Assembly: GCF_042655305.1 (NCBI RefSeq)
Contig: NZ_JBHSLR010000009.1
Reading direction: 5' to 3' (one strand)
Source: Arcanobacterium_A bovis
GTDB taxonomy: Bacteria; Actinomycetota; Actinomycetes; Actinomycetales; Actinomycetaceae
Length of the DNA stretch: 64,000 nt
The translations under genes and the position numbers were made by a program. Below the pieces are notes generated by a model, which was given only the letters and a program-made list of their open reading frames with translations, made no database searches and was not told the origin of the DNA. Position 1 is the stretch's first letter; each line of letters opens with the position of its first letter. Positions 25,473 to 34,822 of this stretch are shown piece after piece.

Positions 25473-26252
25473 CTAGGAAAGCACCGAAAAACGTCCATTT
25501 CGTTGCTCAATCGTCACGTCAACGTCAAAAACTTCAGAAATGTATTCCGATGTAATAACGTCATCGATCACTCCGGAAGCGAAAACTTTTCCTGATTTGA
25601 GCAATAGAGCGTGTGTGAATCCACGTGGAATTTCTTCAACATGATGCGTAACCATCACAATCACAGGTGCCGCCATCTCGCCAGATAAATCCGAAAGCGA
25701 ACCAAGGAGTTTCTCTCGCCCACCCAAATCGAGACCAGAGGCAGGCTCGTCCAATACCAGTATTTCTGGATTGGGCATCAATGCACGTGCAATTCCTACC
25801 CGCTTCTTCTCGCCAGTAGAAAGCGTTCCCATCTTGCGTTCACTCAAGGCCTCGACACCTAGCGAAGCGAGAACGCTACGTGCGCGCGCGTCGTCTTCCT
25901 CTTCATACGACTCGTTCCACGTGGCAGTCATTCCGTATGCAGCAGTGCGAACAACGTCAAGAACACGCTCTGATGCCGGGATCTTCACGTCCAAAGCGGA
26001 CGACAGTAAGCCCACTAGCGGACGAAGCTCTGCAAGATCAACTTTTCCGACTTCTTCACCGATAATCGAAACTTTTCCCTCAGTGGGATGCATTCGACCC
26101 GCGATCAACTGGATCAGCGTAGTTTTTCCTGCGCCGTTAGCGCCAAGCACCACCCAGCGCTCGCCTTCATTAATCGACCACTGCACACGATCCAAAATCG
26201 TATGTCCGCCACGACGCACAGTTGCGTCAATAACCTCTAGTACATCACCCAT
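25473..26252 (-). CDS. Orphan ABC transporter ATP-binding protein
   Basis: 259-residue nucleotide-binding subunit. Walker A is LGANGAGKTTL, the signature is LSTGEKKRVGIARAL (LSTGE instead of LSGGQ), Walker B is EILVLDEPASGLD and the switch histidine is in MVTHHVEEIP. It resembles ModF/YlmA-type ATPases without transmembrane partners; none is encoded next to it. A TAGGCT box 7 bases before the ATG suggests leaderless transcription. The role is unknown. Confidence 0.92.
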   Translation of the reverse strand: MGDVLEVIDATVRRGGHTILDRVQWSINEGERWVVLGANGAGKTTLIQLIAGRMHPTEGKVSIIGEEVGKVDLAELRPLVGLLSSALDVKIPASERVLDVVRTAAYGMTATWNESYEEEDDARARSVLASLGVEALSERKMGTLSTGEKKRVGIARALMPNPEILVLDEPASGLDLGGREKLLGSLSDLSGEMAAPVIVMVTHHVEEIPRGFTHALLLKSGKVFASGVIDDVITSEYISEVFDVDVTIEQRNGRFSVLS

Positions 26253-26259
26253 AGTTCAA

Positions 26260-26265
26260 AGCCTA
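26260..26265 (-). promoter_or_regulatory. -10 box of leaderless promoter for the orphan ABC ATPase
   Basis: TAGGCT on the minus strand, 7 bases before the ATG at 26252. Confidence 0.5.
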
Positions 26266-26340
26266 ATCTAAATTTATACAGGGATTAAGTCCTACACGCT
26301 TCATTTCGATGCCTGGTCGAAATTCCTCGCCTCGTTTGAC

Positions 26341-27570
26341 TTACTTTCGGGTTTCTCCAAGTATTTCGCGGTAAAAATCCATCGTTTTTTCTGCAATCGA
26401 TTCCCACGAAAAATTCTCTTCTACTCGACGCCGGCCCGCAGCCCCCATCTGCGCGGCACGCTGCGGATCTGCACACATTTCGGAAAGCGCTTCGCCCAGA
26501 TCTGCCTCGAATTTCTCCGGGTCAATTGGGGTGCCGGTTCCGTCGTCAAGCTGTTCGATCGGAACGAGAGTTCCGGTGACGCCGTCGTCGATGCAGTCTG
26601 GAATGCCACCAGTATTGGTGCCGACGACGGGCAGACCTACCGCCATAGCCTCCAAGTTCACGATTCCAAGTGGCTCGTAAACAGAAGGTGTAACGAACGT
26701 CGTAGAACAGGCTTCAAGCTGCACAATCTTTTCGTGTGGCAGATGATCTTCAATCCACACCACACTATCGCGCTCTGCTTGGAGTTTTTCCACAAGTTCT
26801 TTGGTTTCGGCTGCTATTTCGGGGGTATCAGGGGCGCCGGCGCACAAAATAACCTGCACTTCTTTCGGCACACGACGAAGTGCTCGCAAAAGACCAGGTA
26901 CGCCCTTTTGACGCGTAATACGACCTACGAAAATAATTGTAGGAGCGTCAGGGTCAAGACCGTAAGACGCAAAGTACTTTCGAGCTTCGTCCCACTCCTC
27001 ATCAGTGCTCGGAGCACGCCACGAATCAAGATCAATTCCGTTGTGGATTACGTGCACTTTCTTAGGATCAATCGCCGGATAGCAGCGCAGGATATCGTCT
27101 TTCATCGCCCGAGACACTGCAACAATACCGGCAGCATTTTCATACGCCGTTTTCTCAACCCAAGACGAGAGCTCGTAGCCGCCCCCAAGCTGCTCTCGTT
27201 TCCACGGACGCAGTGGCTCCAAAGAATGTGCTGAAATGACATGTGGTTTTCCATGCAGCATAGAGCCAATATGACCTGCCATATTGGCATACCATGTATG
27301 GGAATGGAGAATATCCGCTTCTCCAAGATTTGCCGCCATCTGTAGATCTACACCGAGTGTTCGCAGCGCAGCATTCGCATCTTTGAGCTGCTCAGGATAG
27401 TCATATCCCTTAACTGTTATTCCATCGAATTCCTCGTTGCGTTCACCGTCGAACGTGTGCACGTGCACCTGCGCGTGTGCTTTCAGCACCTTTGCCAGCT
27501 CCGAAACATGAACACCGGCCCCTCCATAAACGAATGGTGGAAATTCTCGAGTCAGGAGATGGACCTGCAT
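26341..27570 (-). CDS. glgA: Actinobacterial glycogen/maltose-1-phosphate synthase GlgA (GlgM type)
   Basis: 409-residue GT4-type retaining glycosyltransferase. N-terminal nucleotide-sugar site FPPFVYGGAGVHVSELA, acceptor region, and the C-terminal domain with VGRITRQKGVPGLL and the EPLGIVNLEAMAVGLPVVGT motif (E-x7-E). This actinobacterial type uses ADP-glucose; the M. tuberculosis relative makes alpha-maltose-1-phosphate for the GlgE pathway, so GlgM activity is equally possible. It faces away from glgC across 155 bases, the arrangement of Rv1212c/Rv1213. AAAGGA before the ATG is the ribosome-binding site. Confidence 0.94.
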   Translation of the reverse strand: MQVHLLTREFPPFVYGGAGVHVSELAKVLKAHAQVHVHTFDGERNEEFDGITVKGYDYPEQLKDANAALRTLGVDLQMAANLGEADILHSHTWYANMAGHIGSMLHGKPHVISAHSLEPLRPWKREQLGGGYELSSWVEKTAYENAAGIVAVSRAMKDDILRCYPAIDPKKVHVIHNGIDLDSWRAPSTDEEWDEARKYFASYGLDPDAPTIIFVGRITRQKGVPGLLRALRRVPKEVQVILCAGAPDTPEIAAETKELVEKLQAERDSVVWIEDHLPHEKIVQLEACSTTFVTPSVYEPLGIVNLEAMAVGLPVVGTNTGGIPDCIDDGVTGTLVPIEQLDDGTGTPIDPEKFEADLGEALSEMCADPQRAAQMGAAGRRRVEENFSWESIAEKTMDFYREILGETRK

Positions 27571-27696
27571 TATTATTCCTTTCGAATCTCGAATGAGCCG
27601 TGATCGCAGTTACGAAACACGTTTAGTTATATTGTAGGTATATTTTTCGCAGATTTGCGTAAACAACAGGAAAACAATTTCCGTAAAACCTCCATA

Positions 27697-27719
27697 ATCG
27701 TGGCGTTTCACGATAAAGT
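27697..27719 (+). promoter_or_regulatory. glgC leaderless promoter with overlapping palindrome
   Basis: TAAAGT (27714-27719) ends 6 bases before the glgC ATG. Immediately upstream, ATCGTG-GCGTTT-CACGAT (27697-27714) is a perfect 6-6-6 inverted repeat overlapping the first base of the -10 box, so a protein bound there would block the promoter. Confidence 0.5.
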
Positions 27720-27725
27720 TAGACT

Positions 27726-28970
27726 ATGAGATCAAAACCACGTGTACTTGCAATCGTCTTGGCTGGCGGTGAGGGTAAGCGCCTTATGCCACTCACCCAA
27801 GACCGAGCAAAGCCTGCCGTCCCTTTTGGCGGAATTTACAGATTAATCGATTTTTCACTGTCGAACATCGTTAATTCTGGTTATCTAAAAGTTGTGGTAC
27901 TTACCCAGTACAAATCGCATTCACTGGATCGCCATATCTCGCAAACATGGCGTATGTCCACGCTTCTCGATAACTATGTTGCCCCAGTTCCGGCTCAACA
28001 GCGAGTTGGTAAGAATTGGTTCCTAGGCTCAGCTGATGCCGTTTATCAGTCGCTCAATATTCTCGACGACGAACGGCCCGATATCGTTGTTATCACCGGT
28101 GCAGATAATATCTACCGGATGGACTTCTCCCAGATGGTTGAGCAACATATCGACTCTGGAGTTGGGCTCACAATCGCTGGCATTCGCCAACCCAAAGAAC
28201 TTGCCTCCTCGTTCGGAGTCATCGATACCGATCCGAACAATCAGCAAAAGGTGCGTGAGTTCTTAGAAAAGCCTGCCCAATGCGAAGGCCTGCCCGATTC
28301 TCCTAACGAAGTGCTCGCTTCCATGGGCAACTACGTGTTTTCAACGGAAGCGCTAGTCGAGGCACTCTACGAAGATGCGGCAGACGATTCCTCTGCTCAC
28401 GACATGGGCGGTAGCATCGTGCCAAAGTTCGTAGCGAAGAACGACTGCGGCGTCTACGATTTCACATTTAACGAGATCCCAGGCTCAACTGAACGCGATC
28501 GTACCTATTGGCGCGACGTCGGCACCATCGACGCATTCTACGAAGCTAATATGGATCTCATCTCGGTGTATCCGATCTTCAACTTGTACAACGATAAGTG
28601 GCCGCTACTCACCGGCTACACAGGTCTCCCACCGGCAAAGTTTGTGTACGGACATCATGAGCGCCTTGGTCACGCTCTCGATTCAGTGATTTCTCCTGGT
28701 GTGATCGTTTCTGGTGGCGAGGTGATCGGCTCAGTGCTCTCACCACATGTTCGCGTAAACTCGTGGTCTTCGGTGCGTGATTCGGTCATTTTCGACGGCG
28801 TCAATGTCGGGCGAAATGCAACAGTCGTGCGCGCGATTATCGACAAGTACGCAAAGATTGAAGAAGGCGCACAAGTTGGAATCGACCACGAACATGATCT
28901 GGCGCGCGGTTTGCACGTATCAGAAAGTGGAATTGTGGTTGTACCCAAGGGCAAGATCGTAACCAAATGA
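27726..28970 (+). CDS. glgC: Glucose-1-phosphate adenylyltransferase GlgC
   Basis: Makes ADP-glucose from glucose-1-phosphate and ATP, the donor for glgA beside it. 414 residues, full family length. The N-terminal nucleotidyltransferase motif is AGGEGKRLMPLTQDRAKPAV, followed by PFGGIYRLIDFSLSN, the substrate-site GSADAVYQSLN and the FLEKPAQC lysine motif. The C-terminal left-handed beta helix is SVISPGVIVSGGEVIGSVL onward. It is divergent from glgA; transcription appears leaderless. Confidence 0.97.
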   Translation: MRSKPRVLAIVLAGGEGKRLMPLTQDRAKPAVPFGGIYRLIDFSLSNIVNSGYLKVVVLTQYKSHSLDRHISQTWRMSTLLDNYVAPVPAQQRVGKNWFLGSADAVYQSLNILDDERPDIVVITGADNIYRMDFSQMVEQHIDSGVGLTIAGIRQPKELASSFGVIDTDPNNQQKVREFLEKPAQCEGLPDSPNEVLASMGNYVFSTEALVEALYEDAADDSSAHDMGGSIVPKFVAKNDCGVYDFTFNEIPGSTERDRTYWRDVGTIDAFYEANMDLISVYPIFNLYNDKWPLLTGYTGLPPAKFVYGHHERLGHALDSVISPGVIVSGGEVIGSVLSPHVRVNSWSSVRDSVIFDGVNVGRNATVVRAIIDKYAKIEEGAQVGIDHEHDLARGLHVSESGIVVVPKGKIVTK

Positions 28971-28992
28971 TGAACATTTAATCTTCCTTTAC

Positions 28993-28998
28993 TATCCT
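28993..28998 (+). promoter_or_regulatory. -10 box of leaderless serB promoter
   Basis: TATCCT, 6 bases, then the ATG at 29005. It lies in the 34-base gap after glgC. Confidence 0.6.
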
Positions 28999-29004
28999 TA
29001 AACT

Positions 29005-29937
29005 ATGGAAGATTTCGACGTTCGCGAGGGAGAAACACCGTTTCGTTTCTCCCTCGCGTCTTATTCGCCAATATCTGATGGGATGATTGATGAGGTATGC
29101 GCACATCTCGGCGCCCTCGATCCACGCCTCACCTATCGCCACGTTTCTATTCCCGATTACGACGCCGTAACCTTCAGTGGTCGTGCACACGCCAATGCTT
29201 TATCTGATCTAGCCGCAATCAAGGCAGAGCTCGTCCAACTGAGCAACGCCAACGATACCGATTGCGCATTTTTCACCGACGCACTTGCCATTGCTGGACC
29301 GCGATTGATTGTGAGCGACGTTGACTCGACTTTTATCGAACAAGAAGTTATTGAGTTAATTGCTGCACATGCAGGAACAGTAGCAGAAGTTGAGCGCATT
29401 ACAAGTGCTGCCATGCGCGGTGAAATTGACTTTGCCCAATCTTTGGCACAACGGGTAGCTACGCTAGCTGGACTTTCGCACAATACTTTGACCGGCGTCG
29501 TCGAACGTATAACGCTAACTCCTGGCGCCCTACGCCTGGTAGATCTCGCGCACAAGAATGGTGCAAAATTTGCCTTAGTATCGGGTGGATTCCTCGAGAT
29601 TCTTCAGCCGCTTGCGCAGGCCTGCGACGTCGACTTTTACGCTGCGAATCGTTTCGAGATTCATGACGGCGTGCTCACAGGTCGCACTGAGGGTGCAGTC
29701 ATTGACGCAGATGCCAAACTGAAGCTTACACAGCAGTGGCACAATGACTTGGGAATATCCGCTGATCTTGTGGTATGCGTGGGCGACGGCGCAAACGACC
29801 TTAAAATGCTTAACTATGCAGCACATGGCTTTGCCTACCGAGCCAAACCGATTTTGGCTTCGGCAGCAGACTCCACGATCAACCATCCACGCTTGGACAT
29901 TATCGCAGCTATGTTTGGTTGGGAATTTCCCGCCTGA
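29005..29937 (+). CDS. serB: Phosphoserine phosphatase SerB
   Basis: HAD-family enzyme for the last step of serine synthesis. 310 residues: an N-terminal region of about 95 residues with degenerate ACT-like character, then the catalytic domain with IVSDVDSTFIEQEVIELIA (nucleophile aspartates), ALVSGGFLE (motif II serine), the lysine at DAKLKLTQQW and CVGDGANDLKML (motif IV). The C-terminal YRAKPIL is typical of SerB. It is convergent with the ABC-F gene, with only 20 bases between stops. Confidence 0.94.
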   Translation: MEDFDVREGETPFRFSLASYSPISDGMIDEVCAHLGALDPRLTYRHVSIPDYDAVTFSGRAHANALSDLAAIKAELVQLSNANDTDCAFFTDALAIAGPRLIVSDVDSTFIEQEVIELIAAHAGTVAEVERITSAAMRGEIDFAQSLAQRVATLAGLSHNTLTGVVERITLTPGALRLVDLAHKNGAKFALVSGGFLEILQPLAQACDVDFYAANRFEIHDGVLTGRTEGAVIDADAKLKLTQQWHNDLGISADLVVCVGDGANDLKMLNYAAHGFAYRAKPILASAADSTINHPRLDIIAAMFGWEFPA

Positions 29938-29957
29938 GCACCGCCAATATCTGTGGC

Positions 29958-31571
29958 TTAAGCGATTGAAATCAACTCAAGATAATCATCAGACCACAAA
30001 TCCTCATCACCATCCGGAAGTAGTAACACGCGATCTGGATTGAGCGCCTCTACAGCACCTTCGTCGTGAGTCACGAGGATAACTGCACCCTCATACTTGC
30101 TGAGTGCTCTGAGAATCTCCGCTCGGGAAGCTGGATCCAAGTTGTTCGTAGGCTCGTCCAAAAGCAAGACATTTGCCGCCGAGACCACCAACATCGCTAG
30201 AGCAAGTCTGGTCTTTTCTCCACCGGAAAGAACGCGCGCAGGCTTATCGGCGTCGTCACCCGAAAACAAAAAGCTACCTAAAATATTGCGCAATCCTGTG
30301 TTATCAAGCTCTGGCGCTACTGCCATAAGATTTTCCACTACGGAGAGATCATCGCTAATAGTTTCATGTTGCTGCGCATAATATCCGAGTTTTAGGCCAT
30401 GACCAGCGATAACTTCGCCCGTATCCGAGGCCTCAACACCTGCCAAAATACGAAGTAACGTAGTTTTACCGGCACCGTTATAGCCCAAAATAACCACGCG
30501 CGAACCGCGATCAATTGCCAAGTCAAGCCCCGTGAAAATCTCAAGTGAGCCATAGGACTTTGACAAATCATGCGCTTCAAGTGGTGTTTTACCGCACGGG
30601 GAAGGCGTGGGGAAACGTAAATTCGCAACTTTGTCTTGCTGGCGCTCACTCTCCACACTCGCAAGTAGCTCTTTTGCTCGTTTTTCCATGTTTTGGGCAG
30701 CAACCGCTTTCGTCGCTTTATACCGCATTTTGTCGGCTTGTGCCAAGAGCGTTGCCGCTTTCTTTTCCGCGTTCTGACGTTCTCGACGACGGCGTTTTTC
30801 GTCGCTTTCACGTTGCTTTAAGTAGGCATCCCATCCCATTGCATAAGTGTCAATCGTGGCACGATTAGCATCCAAGTACCACACTCGATCTACCGTTTCT
30901 CGCAACAATTCAATTGAATGGGAGATGATGATGCAAGCACCCGAATACGCACGGATCCAATCCCGCAACCAAATGATCGAATCGTGGTCAAGATGGTTGG
31001 TGGGCTCGTCGAGAAGCAGGGTTTCGGCGTCGGAAAACAATACCCGCGCAAGCTCAACTCGCCTGCGCTGACCTCCTGAAAGAGTTTCTAGCGGCTGTTC
31101 AAGCACACGCTCAGGTAAGCCAAGCGCTGCCGTAATACGCGCGGCCTCAGAATGAGCTGCCCAGCCCCCAGCATTGGTGAATTCTGCATCTAATCGAACA
31201 TAGCGTTCCATGGCTTTTTGCTGCCGAGCCCCAGTAAGTGTGGACATCTCATGCTCCGCTTTGCGGATTCTCCGTAAGGTCTCTTCGATACCACGTACGG
31301 AAAGAACTCGATCACGCGCAATCTGCTGTGGATCGCCAGTGCGGGGATCTTGTGGTAGATAGCCGATGGCGCCACGCCGGGAAATAGTTCCAGTTTGTTC
31401 AACGATCTCAGAGGTAGTTCCCTCGCCTGCCAAGAGACGCAGTAAGGTGGTCTTGCCGGCACCATTTCGGCCCACAAGTCCAACGCACTGCCCCTTGTCA
31501 ACGTGCAAGCTCGCATTCTTGAGAAGTTCTCGGCTTCCGATGCGCATATTGAGATCTTGAAAAGTAATCAC
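29958..31571 (-). CDS. ABC-F family ATPase (EttA/Uup-like)
   Basis: 537-residue soluble protein with two ABC domains and no membrane segment. Walker A motifs are GRNGAGKTTL and GYNGAGKTTL, signatures LSGGQRRRVELARVL and LSGGEKTRLALAMLV, Walker B motifs LLLDEPTNHLD and LLLDEPTNNLD. The two are joined by a highly charged linker (ESDEKRRRRERQNAEKKAA). Such proteins bind the ribosome E site and act in translation or antibiotic protection; the subgroup is not clear from the linker. GTG start with leaderless -10 box. Confidence 0.94.
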   Translation of the reverse strand: MITFQDLNMRIGSRELLKNASLHVDKGQCVGLVGRNGAGKTTLLRLLAGEGTTSEIVEQTGTISRRGAIGYLPQDPRTGDPQQIARDRVLSVRGIEETLRRIRKAEHEMSTLTGARQQKAMERYVRLDAEFTNAGGWAAHSEAARITAALGLPERVLEQPLETLSGGQRRRVELARVLFSDAETLLLDEPTNHLDHDSIIWLRDWIRAYSGACIIISHSIELLRETVDRVWYLDANRATIDTYAMGWDAYLKQRESDEKRRRRERQNAEKKAATLLAQADKMRYKATKAVAAQNMEKRAKELLASVESERQQDKVANLRFPTPSPCGKTPLEAHDLSKSYGSLEIFTGLDLAIDRGSRVVILGYNGAGKTTLLRILAGVEASDTGEVIAGHGLKLGYYAQQHETISDDLSVVENLMAVAPELDNTGLRNILGSFLFSGDDADKPARVLSGGEKTRLALAMLVVSAANVLLLDEPTNNLDPASRAEILRALSKYEGAVILVTHDEGAVEALNPDRVLLLPDGDEDLWSDDYLELISIA

Positions 31572-31577
31572 CCAATA

Positions 31578-31583
31578 ATCCTA
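31578..31583 (-). promoter_or_regulatory. -10 box of leaderless promoter for the ABC-F gene
   Basis: TAGGAT on the minus strand, 6 bases before the GTG at 31571. Confidence 0.6.
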
Positions 31584-31697
31584 ATAGGAAAGACTGCACA
31601 ACAAATATTCCGTTGGCGAAAAGAAAGCCATATCGCACGCGGTGAATATAAAGTTGCCCGTATTATCGAAATAGCTGTTGCGAGAAAGTAGAAAACT

Positions 31698-32585
31698 ATG
31701 AGCTTTAACGACGATATTACAATCGACACATCTGGTGTGAATCGTGGACGACGTGGTGCTGCAATCGGCGGTGGTGTAGGAGGTTTAGGCCTTCTCGGTG
31801 CGTTGTTACTTTATTTCTTTACTGGCCAAGTTCCTGACCTTGGAAGCCTAGTATCGTCTGGTCAGCAAAGTGCTGGTACTTCTCAACAGTCAATTTCGCA
31901 AGAGTGCAAGACTGGTGCAGATGCAAATTCAAAAGACGAATGCCGCATGGCCGCTGGTAAAAACTCACTCGATGAGTTTTGGAATACTCAGTTGAGCAAA
32001 GAAGCGGGAGTTCAATACCATCCTGCGGGTCTTATGCTTTATCGTGGTTCAGTTGGCACTGCTTGTGGTACTGGAAGCTCACAGACTGGACCATTCTATT
32101 GTCCATCTGATGCCAGCGTTTATATCGACACAACATTCTTTAACCAGCTCAAACAGTATGGCGCGCAGAATACCTCCCTTGCGCAACTCTATATCCTCGC
32201 CCATGAATGGGGTCACCACATTCAAAACCATCTCGGCATTCTCAATAAAATTGATCATCAGTCAAGCGGGATGTCCTCTTCGATGGTGCGATCAGAGTTA
32301 CAAGCCGACTGTTTAGCGGGCGTCTGGATCAATAATGCCTCGAGCACAATTGATCCGGATACAGGGATTCCATTCCTCAAGCCACCAACGCAACAACAGC
32401 TTCGATCCGCTCTCGATGCTGCTTCCGCAGTAGGTGATGATCGAATCATGGAAAACGCTGGAATGCGTGCGAATCCTGATCGCTTTTCACACGGATCTTC
32501 GCAAAAGCGTATGGAATGGCTAACCCGTGGCATCAAGGGCGGCACCATTGCTTCTTGTGATACGTGGTCTGTGCGCCAGCCATAG
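31698..32585 (+). CDS. Neutral zinc metallopeptidase (YpfJ / KPN_02809 family)
   Basis: 295 residues. One N-terminal membrane helix (GGVGGLGLLGALLLYFFTG, about residues 27-45) anchors an extracytoplasmic domain. The zinc motif is LAHEWGHHIQ, with a downstream glutamate in SELQADCLAGVW as probable third ligand. The last third has PDRFSHGSSQKRMEWLTRGI, conserved in the family. Cysteines in the exported part (four or more) may form disulfides. The peptidase activity is inferred from the motif; no substrate is known. Confidence 0.93.
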   Translation: MSFNDDITIDTSGVNRGRRGAAIGGGVGGLGLLGALLLYFFTGQVPDLGSLVSSGQQSAGTSQQSISQECKTGADANSKDECRMAAGKNSLDEFWNTQLSKEAGVQYHPAGLMLYRGSVGTACGTGSSQTGPFYCPSDASVYIDTTFFNQLKQYGAQNTSLAQLYILAHEWGHHIQNHLGILNKIDHQSSGMSSSMVRSELQADCLAGVWINNASSTIDPDTGIPFLKPPTQQQLRSALDAASAVGDDRIMENAGMRANPDRFSHGSSQKRMEWLTRGIKGGTIASCDTWSVRQP

Positions 32586-32626
32586 TAATATCCTGTGATA
32601 TAACTCGAGCGTGCAAGTACTAAATT

Positions 32627-32672
32627 AGTTGTGGGGAGCACTTCAATCGCATTTGAAGTGCTCCCCACAACT
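32627..32672. terminator. Perfect 20-bp hairpin, bidirectional terminator
   Basis: AGTTGTGGGGAGCACTTCAA and its exact reverse complement flank a six-base loop. It sits between the convergent metallopeptidase and suf operon and is suited to end both transcripts. Confidence 0.9.
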
Positions 32673-32714
32673 TTACACGCAGCATCCGAAAACGCACGAC
32701 GTAAAGAAAACGAA

Positions 32715-33053
32715 TTAGACGTTGAACCCTAGTGCTCGCAACTGATCACGACCGTCGTCGGTAATTCGATCTGGACCCCACGGCGGAAGCCATACCCAAT
32801 TGATCCGAAAATCGTCAACCAAACCAGATACAGCCATCGTGGCCTGTTCCTCGATCATATCGGTGAGAGGACAAGCGGCAGAGGTAAGCGTCATATCTGC
32901 AATCGCCGAATTTCCATCAAGCGTAATTCCGTAAAGCAAACCCAAATCAACGATGTTGATGCCAAGCTCAGGATCAATCACATCACGTAGCGCTTCTTCT
33001 ATGTCTGCAATCGTGATCGGATTTGGTGCTCCAGATTCGGTACTATCCGTCAT
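32715..33053 (-). CDS. SufT-like Fe-S assembly factor (DUF59/MIP18)
   Basis: 112-residue DUF59-domain protein, last gene of the suf operon. Key segments are IEEALRDVIDPELGINIVDLGL (given as its start IEEALRDVIDPELGIN) and LTSAACPLTD, which carries the conserved cysteine, and the family C-terminus NWVWLPPWGPDRI. Such proteins (SufT, PaaD-like) help maturation of Fe-S proteins. It starts one base after the sufU stop with a strong AAGGAG site. Confidence 0.92.
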   Translation of the reverse strand: MTDSTESGAPNPITIADIEEALRDVIDPELGINIVDLGLLYGITLDGNSAIADMTLTSAACPLTDMIEEQATMAVSGLVDDFRINWVWLPPWGPDRITDDGRDQLRALGFNV

Positions 33054-33054
33054 A

Positions 33055-33516
33055 TCAATTCTCCTTATTTTCTAGAGCGTTATCGGTTGCTTCACGCCAA
33101 GCCATCCAACCGAGCAAAGCACATTTGATTCGAGCTGGAAACTTCGATACACCTTGGAAGGCGGAAGCGTCCTCAAGCAAATCCGCAGTGTCGTCTGAAA
33201 TCTCAGCACCGCGCCCGTCCATCATAGTGCGAAACTCGTGGAAAAGCTCGTCAGCTTCGCCAAGGCTCTTACCTTCAAGCATCTGCGTCATAATCGAAAT
33301 CGATGCCTGAGAAATGGAACAACCGTGCCCGTCCCAAGCGATATGTGAAATCCGCGTTCCGTCGTCGGATAGCTCTACCTGCATCGTTACTTGATCTCCG
33401 CAGGTTGGATTCACTTGGAAGGACTCACCATCGGGACTATCGAGTGAGCCCTCGCCGTAACGCTCACGCGAAGCGTCCAAGATGATCGCCTGATACAACT
33501 GTTCTAAATCACTCAT
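33055..33516 (-). CDS. sufU: SufU-type sulfur acceptor/zinc protein
   Basis: 153 residues of the SufU/IscU-like fold. Conserved cysteine sites are NPTCGDQV, GHGCSISQAS and FPARIKCALLGW, which together with an aspartate bind zinc in SufU. SufU accepts persulfide from SufS by a ligand swap, as in Bacillus and mycobacteria. It follows sufS by two bases. Confidence 0.95.
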   Translation of the reverse strand: MSDLEQLYQAIILDASRERYGEGSLDSPDGESFQVNPTCGDQVTMQVELSDDGTRISHIAWDGHGCSISQASISIMTQMLEGKSLGEADELFHEFRTMMDGRGAEISDDTADLLEDASAFQGVSKFPARIKCALLGWMAWREATDNALENKEN

Positions 33517-33518
33517 GT

Positions 33519-34808
33519 CTATTCCACTTCCAAACCAAAAAACGCTCTCACAGTTCTTAATGTCTCGATAAAAGCATCAATATCCGCACGTGTATTGTAT
33601 GGTGCCACCGATACCCTGCTCGATGCCCACACGCCGAAATGCTGGTGAATTGGTTGAGCACAATGATGTCCTACCCGTACTGCAATACCTTTTTCGTCAA
33701 GAATCTGACCCACGTCATGCGGATGTACTCCATCAACGTCGAAAGCAACCACGCCCAAACGGTCGGTAGCCTGCGTTGGACCCAATACCCGTACGTGAGG
33801 AACAGTGGCAATCTGCGCAAGCAGATACTGCGTCAGGTCAGCTTCGTATGCTTCGATTTTATCCATACCTGTAGCCGACAAGTACGTCGCGGCAGCGCCG
33901 AGCCCAGCAATCTGCGCTACTGCCTGTGTTCCTGCTTCAAAGCGGGCAGGCGGACGCGCATAGGTAGTTTTTTCCATGGTCACTATCTCAACCATCGAAC
34001 CGCCGAAAAGGAAAGGCGGAAGCTCTTTGAGCAGCTGCGCCTTGCCATAAAGCACGCCTATCCCGGTTGGTGCCATCATCTTGTGCCCAGAAAATACTGC
34101 GAAATCCACATCAAGAGCATGGAAATCCACCGGCATATGCGGCACAGATTGGCAAGCATCCAAGACGACGAGCGCGTCTACTGCGTGTGCGCGCGCCACG
34201 AGCTGTTCGACCGGAGCAATCGCACCTGTCACATTCGAAGCGTGGGCAAAAGCCACTACTCGCGTATTGGCATCAATAACATCGGCAGTAGAAAGATCGA
34301 GCCGTCCGTCGTCATCGAGATCAATCCACCGCAGCTGTGCCCCAGTTCGGAGGCATAATTCCTGCCACGGAATGAGGTTGGCATGGTGTTCCGCACGAGT
34401 CACCACAATATTGTGATGCTCCTCGATAGCAAACCGTTCGAACGCTTTCTTGCTACCTCTACCTCGCGTCACATTGTCGAATGCATAAGCGAGCAGATTC
34501 AAAGATTCCGTAGAATTTTTGGTCCACACGATTTCTTCGGTATCAGCGCCCACAAATTGAGCCACTGTAGAGCGCGCGTTGTCCACAATATCGGTTGCCT
34601 GTGCAGCGAGTTCGTGTGAGCCGCGATTCACTGCTCCGTTCGCATGCAACTCCACGTAAACCTCGGCGTCAACAACGACCTGCGGTTTTTGAGAAGTCGC
34701 CCCAGAATCGAGGTACACCAAGCTCTGCCCATTCTTCATCTTTCGATCAAGAATTGGAAAGTCTTTCCGCGGCAGCAACGGCATAGTTAACGACTCTGGG
34801 GCGATCAT
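33519..34808 (-). CDS. sufS: Cysteine desulfurase SufS
   Basis: Pyridoxal-phosphate enzyme giving sulfur for Fe-S clusters, 429 residues. The cofactor lysine is in FSGHKMMAPTGIG; the His stacking region is TRAEHHANLIPW; the catalytic cysteine lies in RVGHHCAQP as expected of type II desulfurases. The N-terminus DFPILDRKMKNGQSLVYLDS is typical. ATG 34808 is preferred over the adjacent TTG, with GAGAG upstream. The usual partner SufU follows. Confidence 0.97.
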   Translation of the reverse strand: MIAPESLTMPLLPRKDFPILDRKMKNGQSLVYLDSGATSQKPQVVVDAEVYVELHANGAVNRGSHELAAQATDIVDNARSTVAQFVGADTEEIVWTKNSTESLNLLAYAFDNVTRGRGSKKAFERFAIEEHHNIVVTRAEHHANLIPWQELCLRTGAQLRWIDLDDDGRLDLSTADVIDANTRVVAFAHASNVTGAIAPVEQLVARAHAVDALVVLDACQSVPHMPVDFHALDVDFAVFSGHKMMAPTGIGVLYGKAQLLKELPPFLFGGSMVEIVTMEKTTYARPPARFEAGTQAVAQIAGLGAAATYLSATGMDKIEAYEADLTQYLLAQIATVPHVRVLGPTQATDRLGVVAFDVDGVHPHDVGQILDEKGIAVRVGHHCAQPIHQHFGVWASSRVSVAPYNTRADIDAFIETLRTVRAFFGLEVE

Positions 34809-34822
34809 CAAACTCTCAAATC

